Assembly (NCBI GenBank): GCA_964433135.1
Contig: CAYSQW010000042.1
Span: 1 to 29,989, forward strand
Origin: CAYSQW01 sp964433135
Lineage (GTDB): Bacteria; Acidobacteriota; Aminicenantia; Aminicenantales; Aminicenantaceae
Length of the DNA: 29,989 bases
Direction of reading: 5' to 3'
Shown one piece after another: positions 23,544 to 29,989 of the stretch. Under the pieces are notes generated by a model. It was not told the origin of the DNA. It searched no databases and saw only the letters and a program-made list of their open reading frames with translations. Positions within the stretch are counted from its first letter, which is position 1. Each line of letters opens with the position of its first letter. The translations under genes and the position numbers were made by a program.

Positions 23544-24545
23544 ATGAAACGAAAAAAAAATTTTCCCGTCTTTCTCATCACATTCATTATTTGTCTGGCT
23601 TTTCCGCGGCTCGCTTCCCCACAGGAGATGAAAGCTCGGGTGATCCTTACCGGCACGCAGATGCACCTGGCTCCCGATGCACAGAGTCAGGTCATTCGAT
23701 CCGTTCCGGTCGGCGCCGTGCTCAATATTTCCGGGCAGCAGGGAGATTGGTTCAAAGTGGACCTTCCCGCTGATGACAGGGGATTCGTCGTATCCGGATA
23801 CATCCACTCCAGCGCCCTTGAAATGATATCAGGTCCCCCGCCGGCACAGCGCCCAACACCCGTCCCGGTCGAACCCTACCGCACGCCGCAGCGGCAGGCG
23901 CCCCCTCCGACTTACCGCCAGCCCCCCGCCCGTGGAGGGATGCCGCTGGCATTCAAGGTCATGGCAGGGATGGCGCTTTCCACGCTGGCCACATCCGAGA
24001 TCGAAGGCGAAGGCGAAGATCTGGACGACTGGAAACAGAACCTTTGGGGCCCCGTCCTGGGCATCGGAATTGAAGTACAGAAAAGTCTGGGCTTTGAAAT
24101 CGATGCCCTCTATATCCGAAAGGGGATGAAACTTGCCGACTCGGGAACGATCGAGGGCACGGACTATGATCTTTCCGTCAGCGTGATCGTCAATCAGCTC
24201 AGCATCCCCATCCTGGTCAAGCTCAATCTGATGCAAGGCGGTCCTCCCTATCTTCTTGCCGGAGGGGAGGTCGGACTCGTCCTGTCCGCCAAAGCCGCCT
24301 ACGATATCCAAGCAACGGGCTACAGTGATTCCGGCTCTGAAGATATCAAGGAAAATTTCAAATCCATGGACTTCGGCCTGGTCGCGGGTGTAGGCCATGA
24401 GTTGAATTTTCTGGGATATAATATATTTTTGGAAGCCAGGTACCATCTCGGGATGCAGGATCTCAATGCCGACTCGGAATTTGCCGAGGCCGACGACTGG
24501 GTGAAATCCAGATCTTTCGTTTTCGTAGCGGGAGTAAAGTTCTAA
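23544..24545 (+). CDS. Exported protein with SH3-like domain and outer-membrane barrel
   Basis: This 333-residue protein has a signal peptide (MKRKKNFPVFLITFIICLAF) and an SH3-type domain (about residues 30-92: VILTGTQMHLAPDAQSQVIR, then DWFKVDL). A proline-rich linker (97-130) follows. The C-terminal domain of about 200 residues resembles PorT-like outer-membrane barrels: GPVLGIGIEVQKSLGFEIDA, QLSIPILVKLNL, ending with the aromatic strand SFVFVAGVKF. The terminal phenylalanine fits outer-membrane insertion. The SH3 domain would lie in the periplasm and could touch peptidoglycan, tying the barrel to the wall. It is divergent from the acyl-activation operon. No terminator is visible in the 162-base gap behind it. 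Confidence 0.78.
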   Translation: MKRKKNFPVFLITFIICLAFPRLASPQEMKARVILTGTQMHLAPDAQSQVIRSVPVGAVLNISGQQGDWFKVDLPADDRGFVVSGYIHSSALEMISGPPPAQRPTPVPVEPYRTPQRQAPPPTYRQPPARGGMPLAFKVMAGMALSTLATSEIEGEGEDLDDWKQNLWGPVLGIGIEVQKSLGFEIDALYIRKGMKLADSGTIEGTDYDLSVSVIVNQLSIPILVKLNLMQGGPPYLLAGGEVGLVLSAKAAYDIQATGYSDSGSEDIKENFKSMDFGLVAGVGHELNFLGYNIFLEARYHLGMQDLNADSEFAEADDWVKSRSFVFVAGVKF

Positions 24546-24707
24546 AGAATCACCCATAAAACCAAGATCGCCCGTCACACAAGATCTCTGCGCCGTCGTT
24601 TCACGGAAGCTGAATAAAATGCGGCAGAAGGTGTTTGTTCCTCGTATCGATAAACGAAACGCCTTCCGGTACGTATAAGATAAAAGCGACGCCGCACGGA
24701 GGAGACA

Positions 24708-25799
24708 GTGAAACAATCCATTGGCCGCACCATCATCTTCATTCTTCTCGTTTTTCTCATCATCCCCCCCCCCCATGCCGGAAGCTGCACCACCTTTTGT
24801 CTCAATGAAGGGGGCCGTATCGTGTTCGGACGCAATTACGACTGGTCGGTAGGCATCTGCTTTCTCATGACAAATAAACGAGGCCTTGAAAAAACCGCAT
24901 TTCTGGAAGCCTCGGAAAATCCCGCCTCATGGGTGTCGCTATACGGCAGCCTCACGTTCAACCAATACGGACGTGAATTCCCGATGGGCGGCATCAACGA
25001 AGCCGGGCTGGTGGTCGAGCTGATGATGCTGACCGATACCCGTTTCCCCGCTCCCGATGAGCGACCCGCCGTCCCCGAGCTCTCATGGATTCAGTATCAA
25101 CTGGATAATCATAAAACCGTCTCCGAGGTGATCGCGGGAAACGCCCACATCCGCATCCATCAGGACGGCGTCCCCATACATTTCTTGGTGTGCGACCGAA
25201 CCGGACAATCGGCGGCCATCGAATTTCTGGAAGGGGAAATGGTCTGTCATACCAAGGAATCGCTGCCGGTGCCGGCTCTTACAAACAGCACGTACGCGGA
25301 AAGCCTCGATTTCCTCAAGCGGCACAGGGGCTGGGGCGGTGATCGGGATCTCACACACTCGCACGGCTCTCTCGACCGTTTCGTTCAGGTTGCGAATATG
25401 ACCCGCCGTTACGGGGAGACGGAAAAACCTCCCCTGATCGATTATGCCTTCGGCATGCTGGATTCCGTCAATGTCAAGGATCACACGCAGTGGAGCATCG
25501 TTTACGATATACCCACACTGACGGTATATTTCAAGACGCTGTCTTCCCCCGTCCTCAAACGGGTGAAGCTCAATGATTTTGATCTGGATTGCGATACGCC
25601 GGTGATGTGGCTCGATGCCGACACGGATCACACCGAGGATGTCGGAAGGTTCTTCACCCCCTATTGCACGCGGATCAACCGCAATCTGATTTATAAGGCT
25701 TACCGGCAAACGGAGTTTCTTAAAAAAACTCCGGTTGAAGCCGTGGACCAAGCCGCCCGGTATCCTGAAAGCTTGATTTGCCGAAAAAAACGGCTTTAG
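24708..25799 (+). CDS. Exported linear amide C-N hydrolase (choloylglycine hydrolase family)
   Basis: This 363-residue protein belongs to the Ntn-type family of bile salt hydrolases and penicillin V acylases, which cleave linear amide bonds. Cys27, in SCTTFCLNEGGRIVFGRNYDW, follows directly after the predicted signal peptide (IIFILLVFLIIPPPHAG), so signal cleavage would expose it as the N-terminal nucleophile. Other family-like segments are GRNYDW and MGGINEAGLVVELMM. The gene starts with GTG, set by GGAGGAGACA. Periplasmic location is predicted. The substrate is unknown: N-acyl amino acids, lactones or bile salts are all possible. It lies on the same strand as, and 71 bases before, the exported methyltransferase. 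Confidence 0.83.
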   Translation: MKQSIGRTIIFILLVFLIIPPPHAGSCTTFCLNEGGRIVFGRNYDWSVGICFLMTNKRGLEKTAFLEASENPASWVSLYGSLTFNQYGREFPMGGINEAGLVVELMMLTDTRFPAPDERPAVPELSWIQYQLDNHKTVSEVIAGNAHIRIHQDGVPIHFLVCDRTGQSAAIEFLEGEMVCHTKESLPVPALTNSTYAESLDFLKRHRGWGGDRDLTHSHGSLDRFVQVANMTRRYGETEKPPLIDYAFGMLDSVNVKDHTQWSIVYDIPTLTVYFKTLSSPVLKRVKLNDFDLDCDTPVMWLDADTDHTEDVGRFFTPYCTRINRNLIYKAYRQTEFLKKTPVEAVDQAARYPESLICRKKRL

Positions 25800-25870
25800 A
25801 TATCCTGAAATAAAGTATTTTGTCTGCCGGATAAAACGGCGGCGGCTTTGATCATGGGAGGCATCGAGAG

Positions 25871-26521
25871 ATGAGTCGAAAACACCACGTATACGCATGT
25901 GTCTTGTTTCTCCTTCCGCTCACGATGACGGCCGCCGCTCAGGTCGAACGGAACGTCCTGACCCCGGAAACTTTCAACGAGGCCCGGCTCAACCGCCTTC
26001 AGCCGCCCGACCGGGTCATGGACGCGATCGGCGTTAAATCGGGGATGACCGTCGCCGAGATCGGGGCGGGGCGCGGTCGCTACGTGGTCCAACTGGCGGT
26101 GAGGGTCGGGAGCGAAGGAAAGGTCTACGCGGAAGACATCAACGCAGCTTCGCTCAATCATCTGGAACAGCGATGCCGGCGCTGGAGCCTGGAAAACGTC
26201 TCAACCATCCTCGGTGAAGTGACGGATCCGAAACTGCCGGAAGGGGAGCTGGATCTGATTTTCATTATTTCATCCTATCATCACTTCGCCGATCCGATCA
26301 CCCTGCTGAAAAAGGCCCGGGCGGCGCTCAAACCCGAAGGCATCCTGGCGATCGGGGAATGGCTTCCCACCGGGGAGAATCGTTCCGAGGCCAAAACCCC
26401 GGAGCAGATGGAAAACGAGATGAAAGCCGCGGGTTACCGGCTCGAGCGCATCGAGACTTTTCTCAAGGATAACAACATGTATCTTTATATCTTTCGCCCC
26501 TCCGACGGAAGCGAAGATTGA
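25871..26521 (+). CDS. Exported class I SAM-dependent methyltransferase
   Basis: The 216-residue product has SAM-binding motif I VAEIGAGRGRY (61-71), an acidic motif II end at VYAEDIN (85-91), and YHHFADPITLL plus LKPEGILAIGEW further on, all typical of class I methyltransferases. Its N-terminus (MSRKHHVYACVLFLLPLTMT then AAAQ) reads as a Sec signal peptide, so the enzyme would act outside the cytoplasm, where SAM is not expected. Similar signal-bearing methyltransferases are found in environmental diderms, with unknown function. GGAGG lies about 10 bases before the ATG. It is convergent with the lipocalin gene, whose stop is only four bases away. Confidence 0.8.
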   Translation: MSRKHHVYACVLFLLPLTMTAAAQVERNVLTPETFNEARLNRLQPPDRVMDAIGVKSGMTVAEIGAGRGRYVVQLAVRVGSEGKVYAEDINAASLNHLEQRCRRWSLENVSTILGEVTDPKLPEGELDLIFIISSYHHFADPITLLKKARAALKPEGILAIGEWLPTGENRSEAKTPEQMENEMKAAGYRLERIETFLKDNNMYLYIFRPSDGSED

Positions 26522-26525
26522 ACAT

Positions 26526-27047
26526 CTATTCGTGAGGAACCTTGTAGATCCGGTCGATTTCGAATCCCAGTTCCCGCGCCTTCTCCAGCAGCCGCTGATA
26601 TATTTCCTCATCCAGCCGGGGAGTGCGCGCCAGGATCCAGAGGTATTTGGTGTTTCCGCCGACAACCAGAGCATAGCCGTAATCCGCTTTGTCCAGTTCG
26701 ACGATGATGTAATCCCCATAGAAAGGCCCGAAAAAAGAAACCCGTAGGTGTCCGACATCGCGGCTTCCGGCAAACTTGGCTTTCCCTTGAGCCGTTTTCT
26801 TTTTCCCTTCAGGCTTGAATCCCTGGTTCAGCACCGAAATCATCCCGTTTTTCTTTAAACCGTAGGTCGCCGTAACCTTGACCAGGTCCTTTTCAAAGGA
26901 GTTCGGCATGCGGGCGATCTCATACCAGAGCCCTAAATATTTATCCGCATCGAATCCCCGAACAGGTTTGAAGCGATCGACCGGATCCGATGCCGGGACC
27001 ATGCCGGCAGCTACAAGAAACATCACAAAAAAAATAAAATGTCGCAT
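26526..27047 (-). CDS. Blc-type lipocalin
   Basis: This is a 173-residue lipocalin of the bacterial Blc/apolipoprotein D group, which binds lipophilic ligands and helps in envelope lipid upkeep. It has the family signature GLWYEIARMPNSFEKDL (39-55), VTATYGL, and the C-terminal YIIVELDKADYGYALVVGG followed by KYLWILARTP. The signal peptide ends in MVPASD and has no lipobox cysteine, so unlike E. coli Blc it is probably a soluble periplasmic protein. It is convergent with the methyltransferase gene and reads away from the decayed barrel gene. Confidence 0.88.
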   Translation of the reverse strand: MRHFIFFVMFLVAAGMVPASDPVDRFKPVRGFDADKYLGLWYEIARMPNSFEKDLVKVTATYGLKKNGMISVLNQGFKPEGKKKTAQGKAKFAGSRDVGHLRVSFFGPFYGDYIIVELDKADYGYALVVGGNTKYLWILARTPRLDEEIYQRLLEKARELGFEIDRIYKVPHE

Positions 27048-27187
27048 GCTCTCTCTCCCCCCAGATTAAGTTTCTTTCTCATGACGTCTCAAGCTATCCT
27101 GACATCGCCTGAAAAACTTTTCAAGCGGAATCCTTGCCTTTTCATAAAGAGACAGGACAGAGAATGTCTTTTGGTTCCAGGGATGGC

Positions 27188-27562
27188 TTAGAGCGAAAAG
27201 CCGTAGGAGATCCCTATACGCAGGAAAGCGCCCGAAAGATCGAGGACAAAATCCCGAACCCGGGGATCCTCTTTCTCCCACTCGTTGGATGGAAGAGGCG
27301 CCAGTGGGAAGGCTTCTTTGATCCCCCAGTACCCCTTTCCATTCGAGCCGGTCGGAAAGCCGCCTGGAGGTGGTGCCGGTGTATCGGTAGTAATCAAGTC
27401 GGCCTTGGCCGTTGAGATCCTCCGCTTTCTGAAAAGCATAACCGCCTTCTAGGAACAACCGGAGACCACGATCGTTTCTTGTGAAGGTATATTCCCACGG
27501 CTTCCGGATCCGGCGCCGAAAATCAAGCCCATCACAGCCCCGATGTAAATGATTTTTTTCAT
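27188..27562 (-). pseudogene. Decayed paralogue of the outer-membrane barrel gene
   Basis: An ATG at 27562 with GAGGAAAAT upstream starts a signal-like peptide MKKIIYIGAVMGLIFGAGSG, but that frame soon stops (TAG). A second frame reads EYTFTRNDRGLRLFLEGGY, then NGQGRLDYYRYTG. A third frame gives GYWGIKEAF and ends in FVLDLSGAFLRIGISYGFSL. These pieces match the last third of the barrel protein at 9288-10403 (VFLEGGYTLL, GAGQVEYIYRD, NGYWGMEEIY, FKLDLSGFQVRIGFFIRL). The gene therefore kept its start and its end but lost most of the middle, and then acquired at least two frame breaks (one at the deletion joint near 27470, one between 27340 and 27375). A pseudogene is the natural reading. The 140 bases between it and the lipocalin show nothing. 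Confidence 0.75.
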
Positions 27563-27676
27563 ATTTTCCTCTAATACCCCTTTCTTATTGATACGGAAAA
27601 TGGAGGAATTCGTTCCAAACACATAAAAGATCGGTGCTTAAATTCGGATTGTCAAATAGGATGGAGGGATTGGAAT

Positions 27677-28336
27677 TCAGGACAGGAAGGGCAGAATCAG
27701 AAACACCAGCAGGTCCCACAAAGTGTGGCTGACGACCAGGATCACAACGGATCGGTATCTTAGGTACAGCGCGCCCCAGAAAAGCCCGCAGACGCCGGCG
27801 GCCAGGATCATCATCAGGTTTCCGCCGGCCGAATGGATCAACGTGTAAAGCAGGACGGAAGCGGCGAATCCGGGAATCCGCCCGAAACGTGACTGCCAAA
27901 AACGCTGCAGATACCCTCGCCAGAAAAGCTCTTCTCCCGGCCCGATGATCAGTCCCATCAACAGCGCGATCCGCAGCACGGATGCTCCCTGTTTGAATCC
28001 ATAGACCTGAGCGATACCAGATTCTGCAAAGGGGAGCAGCATCCGGGAAACCGTATTTCCGGCAAAGAAGATCCCGTACAGCAGCAGAGCGGATAAGATT
28101 CCCAGAAGAATTTTCTTTCCCGCGGCTGACCGAAGGTCATCCCGAAAAATCCGACCGTACGACCTGTCGCTCAGGAAACCGAAGGCAACGGCCAGAATGA
28201 TGTTCCCTCCCATCCACCACCAGAAATCGAGAGGGCCGATACGGCGGAAAGCGAACAGCGGCACGAAAAGAATCAGAGCGAGGAACGCCGGCAGTAGCGG
28301 AAGGACCGGCCCGGTTCGTTCGGTTTGCGCACCCAT
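27677..28336 (-). CDS. CPBP-family intramembrane metalloprotease
   Basis: This is a 219-residue, very hydrophobic protein of the CAAX-protease/bacteriocin-processing (CPBP, Abi) family. It keeps the three metal and catalytic motifs: EEXXXR (E135-E136 to R140, GPGEELFWRGY), an FxxxH-like motif with H168 (LLYTLIHSA), and H204xxxD208 (SHTLWDLL). Active sites lie within membrane helices. Bacterial substrates are mostly unknown. The ATG at 28336 overlaps the stop of the prenyltransferase gene by one base (TGATG), pointing to translational coupling; an in-frame start at 28378 would lie inside that gene and is less likely. Its partnership with a prenyltransferase recalls prenyl-CAAX processing, but that link is only suggestive in bacteria. 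Confidence 0.85.
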   Translation of the reverse strand: MGAQTERTGPVLPLLPAFLALILFVPLFAFRRIGPLDFWWWMGGNIILAVAFGFLSDRSYGRIFRDDLRSAAGKKILLGILSALLLYGIFFAGNTVSRMLLPFAESGIAQVYGFKQGASVLRIALLMGLIIGPGEELFWRGYLQRFWQSRFGRIPGFAASVLLYTLIHSAGGNLMMILAAGVCGLFWGALYLRYRSVVILVVSHTLWDLLVFLILPFLS

Positions 28337-29283
28337 CAGAAGCGAAAGATATGATAAAACCAGACGGCCGCCGTACACAGGAGGCCGAAGACGAGGTTGT
28401 GCTGGGAGGTGGCGCCGTCAAGGACGGCAAAATCCATGGGCTTTCGCGGATCGTTCCTGCGAACCGCCCGCCCCCAGAGTTTCAGCGCATTCGGAAGGGC
28501 CAGCAGGCTGATGAGAAACGTCAGCGGCATGGGAATGATCCGCACGGAAAAGAACCGGGGAACGAAAACAAGCAGCAGGATGAATACGATGGAACCGAAC
28601 AGCAGGAAACCGTAATAGAGCAGAGAACCTCGGTCTCCCAGGATGCCGGCCACCGTAAAAACCCTCTTTTCCCTGTCCGTCAACCTGTCCCGCCAATTGT
28701 TGGCATGCAGGATGGCGCTGACCAGCATGGCCATGGAAACGGTCCAGATCACCGGAAGCCAGGAAAACGTCCGGGTTTGTACGACCCAGGCGCCCAGGGA
28801 TCCCAAGATCCCGAAATTGAGAAAAACAGCCAGGTCCCCCAGAACATGGTATTTCAAGAAGGTATACATCACGCCGATGATCACCCCGATCCCGCCGATG
28901 ATAAGCAGCACGCGCCCGGTCATCAGGACAAGCACGATCCCGATGAGGCAGCCCGCCGAAAAAAGCACGGCCGAGCCCGCGAACGCCTGGCGCGTTGTCA
29001 TCCAACCGCGGACAAGCGCCCCGCTGACGGGAGTGACGGTGGTATCGAGCCCCCGCCTGAAATCATAGATGTCGCTTAAAATATTGGCGGCGGAATGCAG
29101 AAGGATCATGGCCAGCAGCGCCAGCAGAAACTTGACTAAATCCAGGGACACGTATCCGAATACGACCCCCAGTGAAGTCCCGAAGATGACGGGCATGGTC
29201 GAGGCCGGCAGCGCCCAGGGCCGCATGGCGATCCCCCATTTTTTGACAAACGGAACCCTTGCTCTTGCTTCTGAATCTGACAT
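28336..29283 (-). CDS. UbiA-family prenyltransferase (MenA-like)
   Basis: This is a 315-residue polytopic membrane enzyme of the UbiA superfamily, which moves a polyprenyl chain to an aromatic acceptor. The first Asp-rich motif is N67-xxx-D71-xx-D74-xxxx-GLD80 (NILSDIYDFRRGLD). The second region is NNWRDRLTDREK (195-206), and MRPWALPASTMPVIFG and YTFLKYHVLGDLAVF resemble MenA. A menaquinone pathway role (1,4-dihydroxy-2-naphthoate prenylation) is likely but not proven, since no other men gene is in the window. There is no Shine-Dalgarno; the promoter just upstream predicts a transcript starting at the ATG itself. The conserved W17 before the ATG at residue 20 supports the longer start. Confidence 0.85.
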   Translation of the reverse strand: MSDSEARARVPFVKKWGIAMRPWALPASTMPVIFGTSLGVVFGYVSLDLVKFLLALLAMILLHSAANILSDIYDFRRGLDTTVTPVSGALVRGWMTTRQAFAGSAVLFSAGCLIGIVLVLMTGRVLLIIGGIGVIIGVMYTFLKYHVLGDLAVFLNFGILGSLGAWVVQTRTFSWLPVIWTVSMAMLVSAILHANNWRDRLTDREKRVFTVAGILGDRGSLLYYGFLLFGSIVFILLLVFVPRFFSVRIIPMPLTFLISLLALPNALKLWGRAVRRNDPRKPMDFAVLDGATSQHNLVFGLLCTAAVWFYHIFRF

Positions 29284-29289
29284 AATTTG

Positions 29290-29319
29290 GTTATATCACA
29301 AGGATCGGGAAATCGTCAA
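29290..29319 (-). promoter_or_regulatory. Promoter of the prenyltransferase gene, probably giving a leaderless mRNA
   Basis: On the minus strand TTGACG (29314-29319) and TATAAC (29290-29295) are separated by 18 bases; each box matches 5/6. Only six bases (CAAATT) separate the -10 box from the ATG at 29283. Transcription would thus begin at or next to the start codon, which agrees with the absence of a Shine-Dalgarno. Confidence 0.55.
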
Positions 29320-29422
29320 CGAAGGAAGCCGGCGTAATCCCGGCCTTTGCTTTTATGGAGAAAAAGAGCCGGTAAAGAAGGAACCGACCGATCCGAATCC
29401 GTAGAAACGATTTCCAAAAGGT

Positions 29423-29460
29423 AAAAAAAAGGTGCGGCGGAAAAATGATTCCACCGCACC
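29423..29460 (-). terminator. Rho-independent terminator of the OsmC-like gene
   Basis: Read on the minus strand, a 12-bp stem (GGTGCGGTGGAA with TTCCGCCGCACC, one G-U pair) closes a small loop and is followed by eight T residues (29423-29430). It lies seven bases after the OsmC stop codon. It is the only textbook intrinsic terminator found in the window. Confidence 0.9.
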
Positions 29461-29467
29461 TTGGGGG

Positions 29468-29902
29468 TCAATTGAGGGATATTTGCAGGGGTGTGGGATT
29501 GGCGAGGTTATCGCTGACCGGGCACCGTTCCTCGACTCTTTTCGCCCACTCATCGAGGACGGCAGGTTCCGCGTCACATTCCGGACGAAGCGTCACTTTG
29601 ATGTTTTTGTAGCCGACGCGGTCCTCGGTCTCATTTCCGAAAAGCCCGTCGGGATTCAGCTCTCCCACGACATCGATCTTGAGACCCGTTAAATCCATTC
29701 CCATTTCCTTGGCGATGAGATGTCCCATTACATTGAGGCATCCCGAAAGCGCCGCGATGACATACTCAACCGGATTGGCGCCGGCATCCGTCCCTCCAAG
29801 ATCAGGGGGCTCGTCGATAACCAAATGAAAATTACGGGTCTTGACCGAAGTTTTAGTGGGGTTTTCCGCCTGTGCGCGAACTCTGAATCTTAAATCCGAC
29901 AT
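29468..29902 (-). CDS. OsmC/Ohr-family protein
   Basis: This is a 144-residue OsmC-type protein. The family reduces organic hydroperoxides with a pair of reactive cysteines. Here they are C55 (ALSGCLNVMG) and C127 (VEERCPVSDNL), in the expected contexts, and E46 (NPVEYV) is conserved. A third cysteine, C109, is outside the usual sites. The ATG has AGGAGATAATA upstream. It is followed at once by a strong terminator and is therefore probably monocistronic. An 11-bp direct repeat upstream (29948-29979) may be its control site. It belongs to the general OsmC-like group rather than clearly to OsmC or Ohr. Confidence 0.88.
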   Translation of the reverse strand: MSDLRFRVRAQAENPTKTSVKTRNFHLVIDEPPDLGGTDAGANPVEYVIAALSGCLNVMGHLIAKEMGMDLTGLKIDVVGELNPDGLFGNETEDRVGYKNIKVTLRPECDAEPAVLDEWAKRVEERCPVSDNLANPTPLQISLN

Positions 29903-29947
29903 TATTATCTCCTATTCCGATATGATATGTAGTGTTATGCCAGAAAA

Positions 29948-29979
29948 TCACAATAATTGCGCTTTTTTTCACAATAATT
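29948..29979. repeat. 11-bp direct repeat upstream of the OsmC-like gene
   Basis: The sequence tcacaataatt is found at 29948-29958 and 29969-29979, start to start 21 bp apart, i.e. two turns of the helix. It lies 46-77 bases before the OsmC start codon in AT-rich DNA. A regulator could bind both copies on one DNA face. No consensus promoter was identified with confidence here, and the window ends 10 bases later. Confidence 0.5.
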
Positions 29980-29989
29980 ATATGTCATT

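Noticed and set aside
28351..29079. A 242-codon plus-strand frame opposite the prenyltransferase gene.
   Set aside because: It is a charged, low-complexity antisense shadow of a membrane protein gene.
1..29989. Mobile elements, CRISPR arrays, prophage or attachment sites.
   Set aside because: No transposase, integrase, regularly spaced repeat series, terminal inverted repeats or phage structural genes were seen. The only exact repeats noted are the two short pairs reported.

Overview
The window looks like a chromosomal segment from a Gram-negative (diderm) bacterium of moderate-to-high GC. It encodes a tripartite RND efflux system with a TolC-type outer-membrane channel, several beta-barrel-like exported proteins, a Blc-type lipocalin and many Sec signal peptides. 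PadR regulators next to HAAS membrane proteins, an FtsX-type permease with a PadR-linked N-terminal prefix, a membrane-anchored MutS-like ATPase and a DUF3160 protein resemble what is seen in Acidobacteriota and relatives such as Aminicenantes. That placement is an inference with low to moderate confidence. I see no rRNA, tRNA, CRISPR array, transposase, integrase or phage gene.

Layout. (1) 1-3371, minus strand: an efflux operon in the order TetR regulator, TolC, membrane fusion lipoprotein, RND pump (cut by the window edge). (2) 3624-6098, minus: a membrane-anchored MutS-like ATPase and a ferritin-like protein with a near-consensus promoter. (3) 6349-9256, plus: a PadR regulator and a large FtsX/MacB-type permease, preceded by a promoter and a dyad with three TTCGAA sites. 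(4) 9288-14260, minus: an envelope group of a DUF3160 protein, an M1-like metallopeptidase with a possible 16-codon leader peptide, and a putative outer-membrane barrel. (5) 14482-16651, minus: two paralogous HAAS/sensor-type membrane proteins on either side of a PadR regulator; a strong promoter with a 21-bp palindrome in its spacer lies upstream. (6) 16864-23264, minus: an acyl-activation operon of three consecutive PaaK-like adenylate-forming proteins, a long-chain acyl-CoA synthetase and a hotdog thioesterase. The third PaaK-like protein appears to have lost its ATP-handling motifs and its C-terminal domain. (7) 23544-26521, plus: an SH3 plus beta-barrel protein, an exported Ntn-type amide hydrolase and an exported SAM methyltransferase. 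(8) 26526-29902, minus: a lipocalin, a decayed paralogue of the barrel gene of region 4, a UbiA-type prenyltransferase (probably leaderless) with a CPBP protease, and an OsmC-like protein with a clear terminator.

How the genes fit together. Most of the window concerns the envelope and lipids: efflux, outer-membrane barrels, exported hydrolases, acyl activation, prenyl transfer and a lipocalin. Small regulators of the TetR and PadR type sit at the head of, or inside, the operons they probably control. The best candidates for something undescribed are the PaaK trio with its apparent pseudoenzyme, and the HAAS-PadR-HAAS module with its promoter-embedded palindrome. No database search was possible; family calls rest on motifs recognised by eye.
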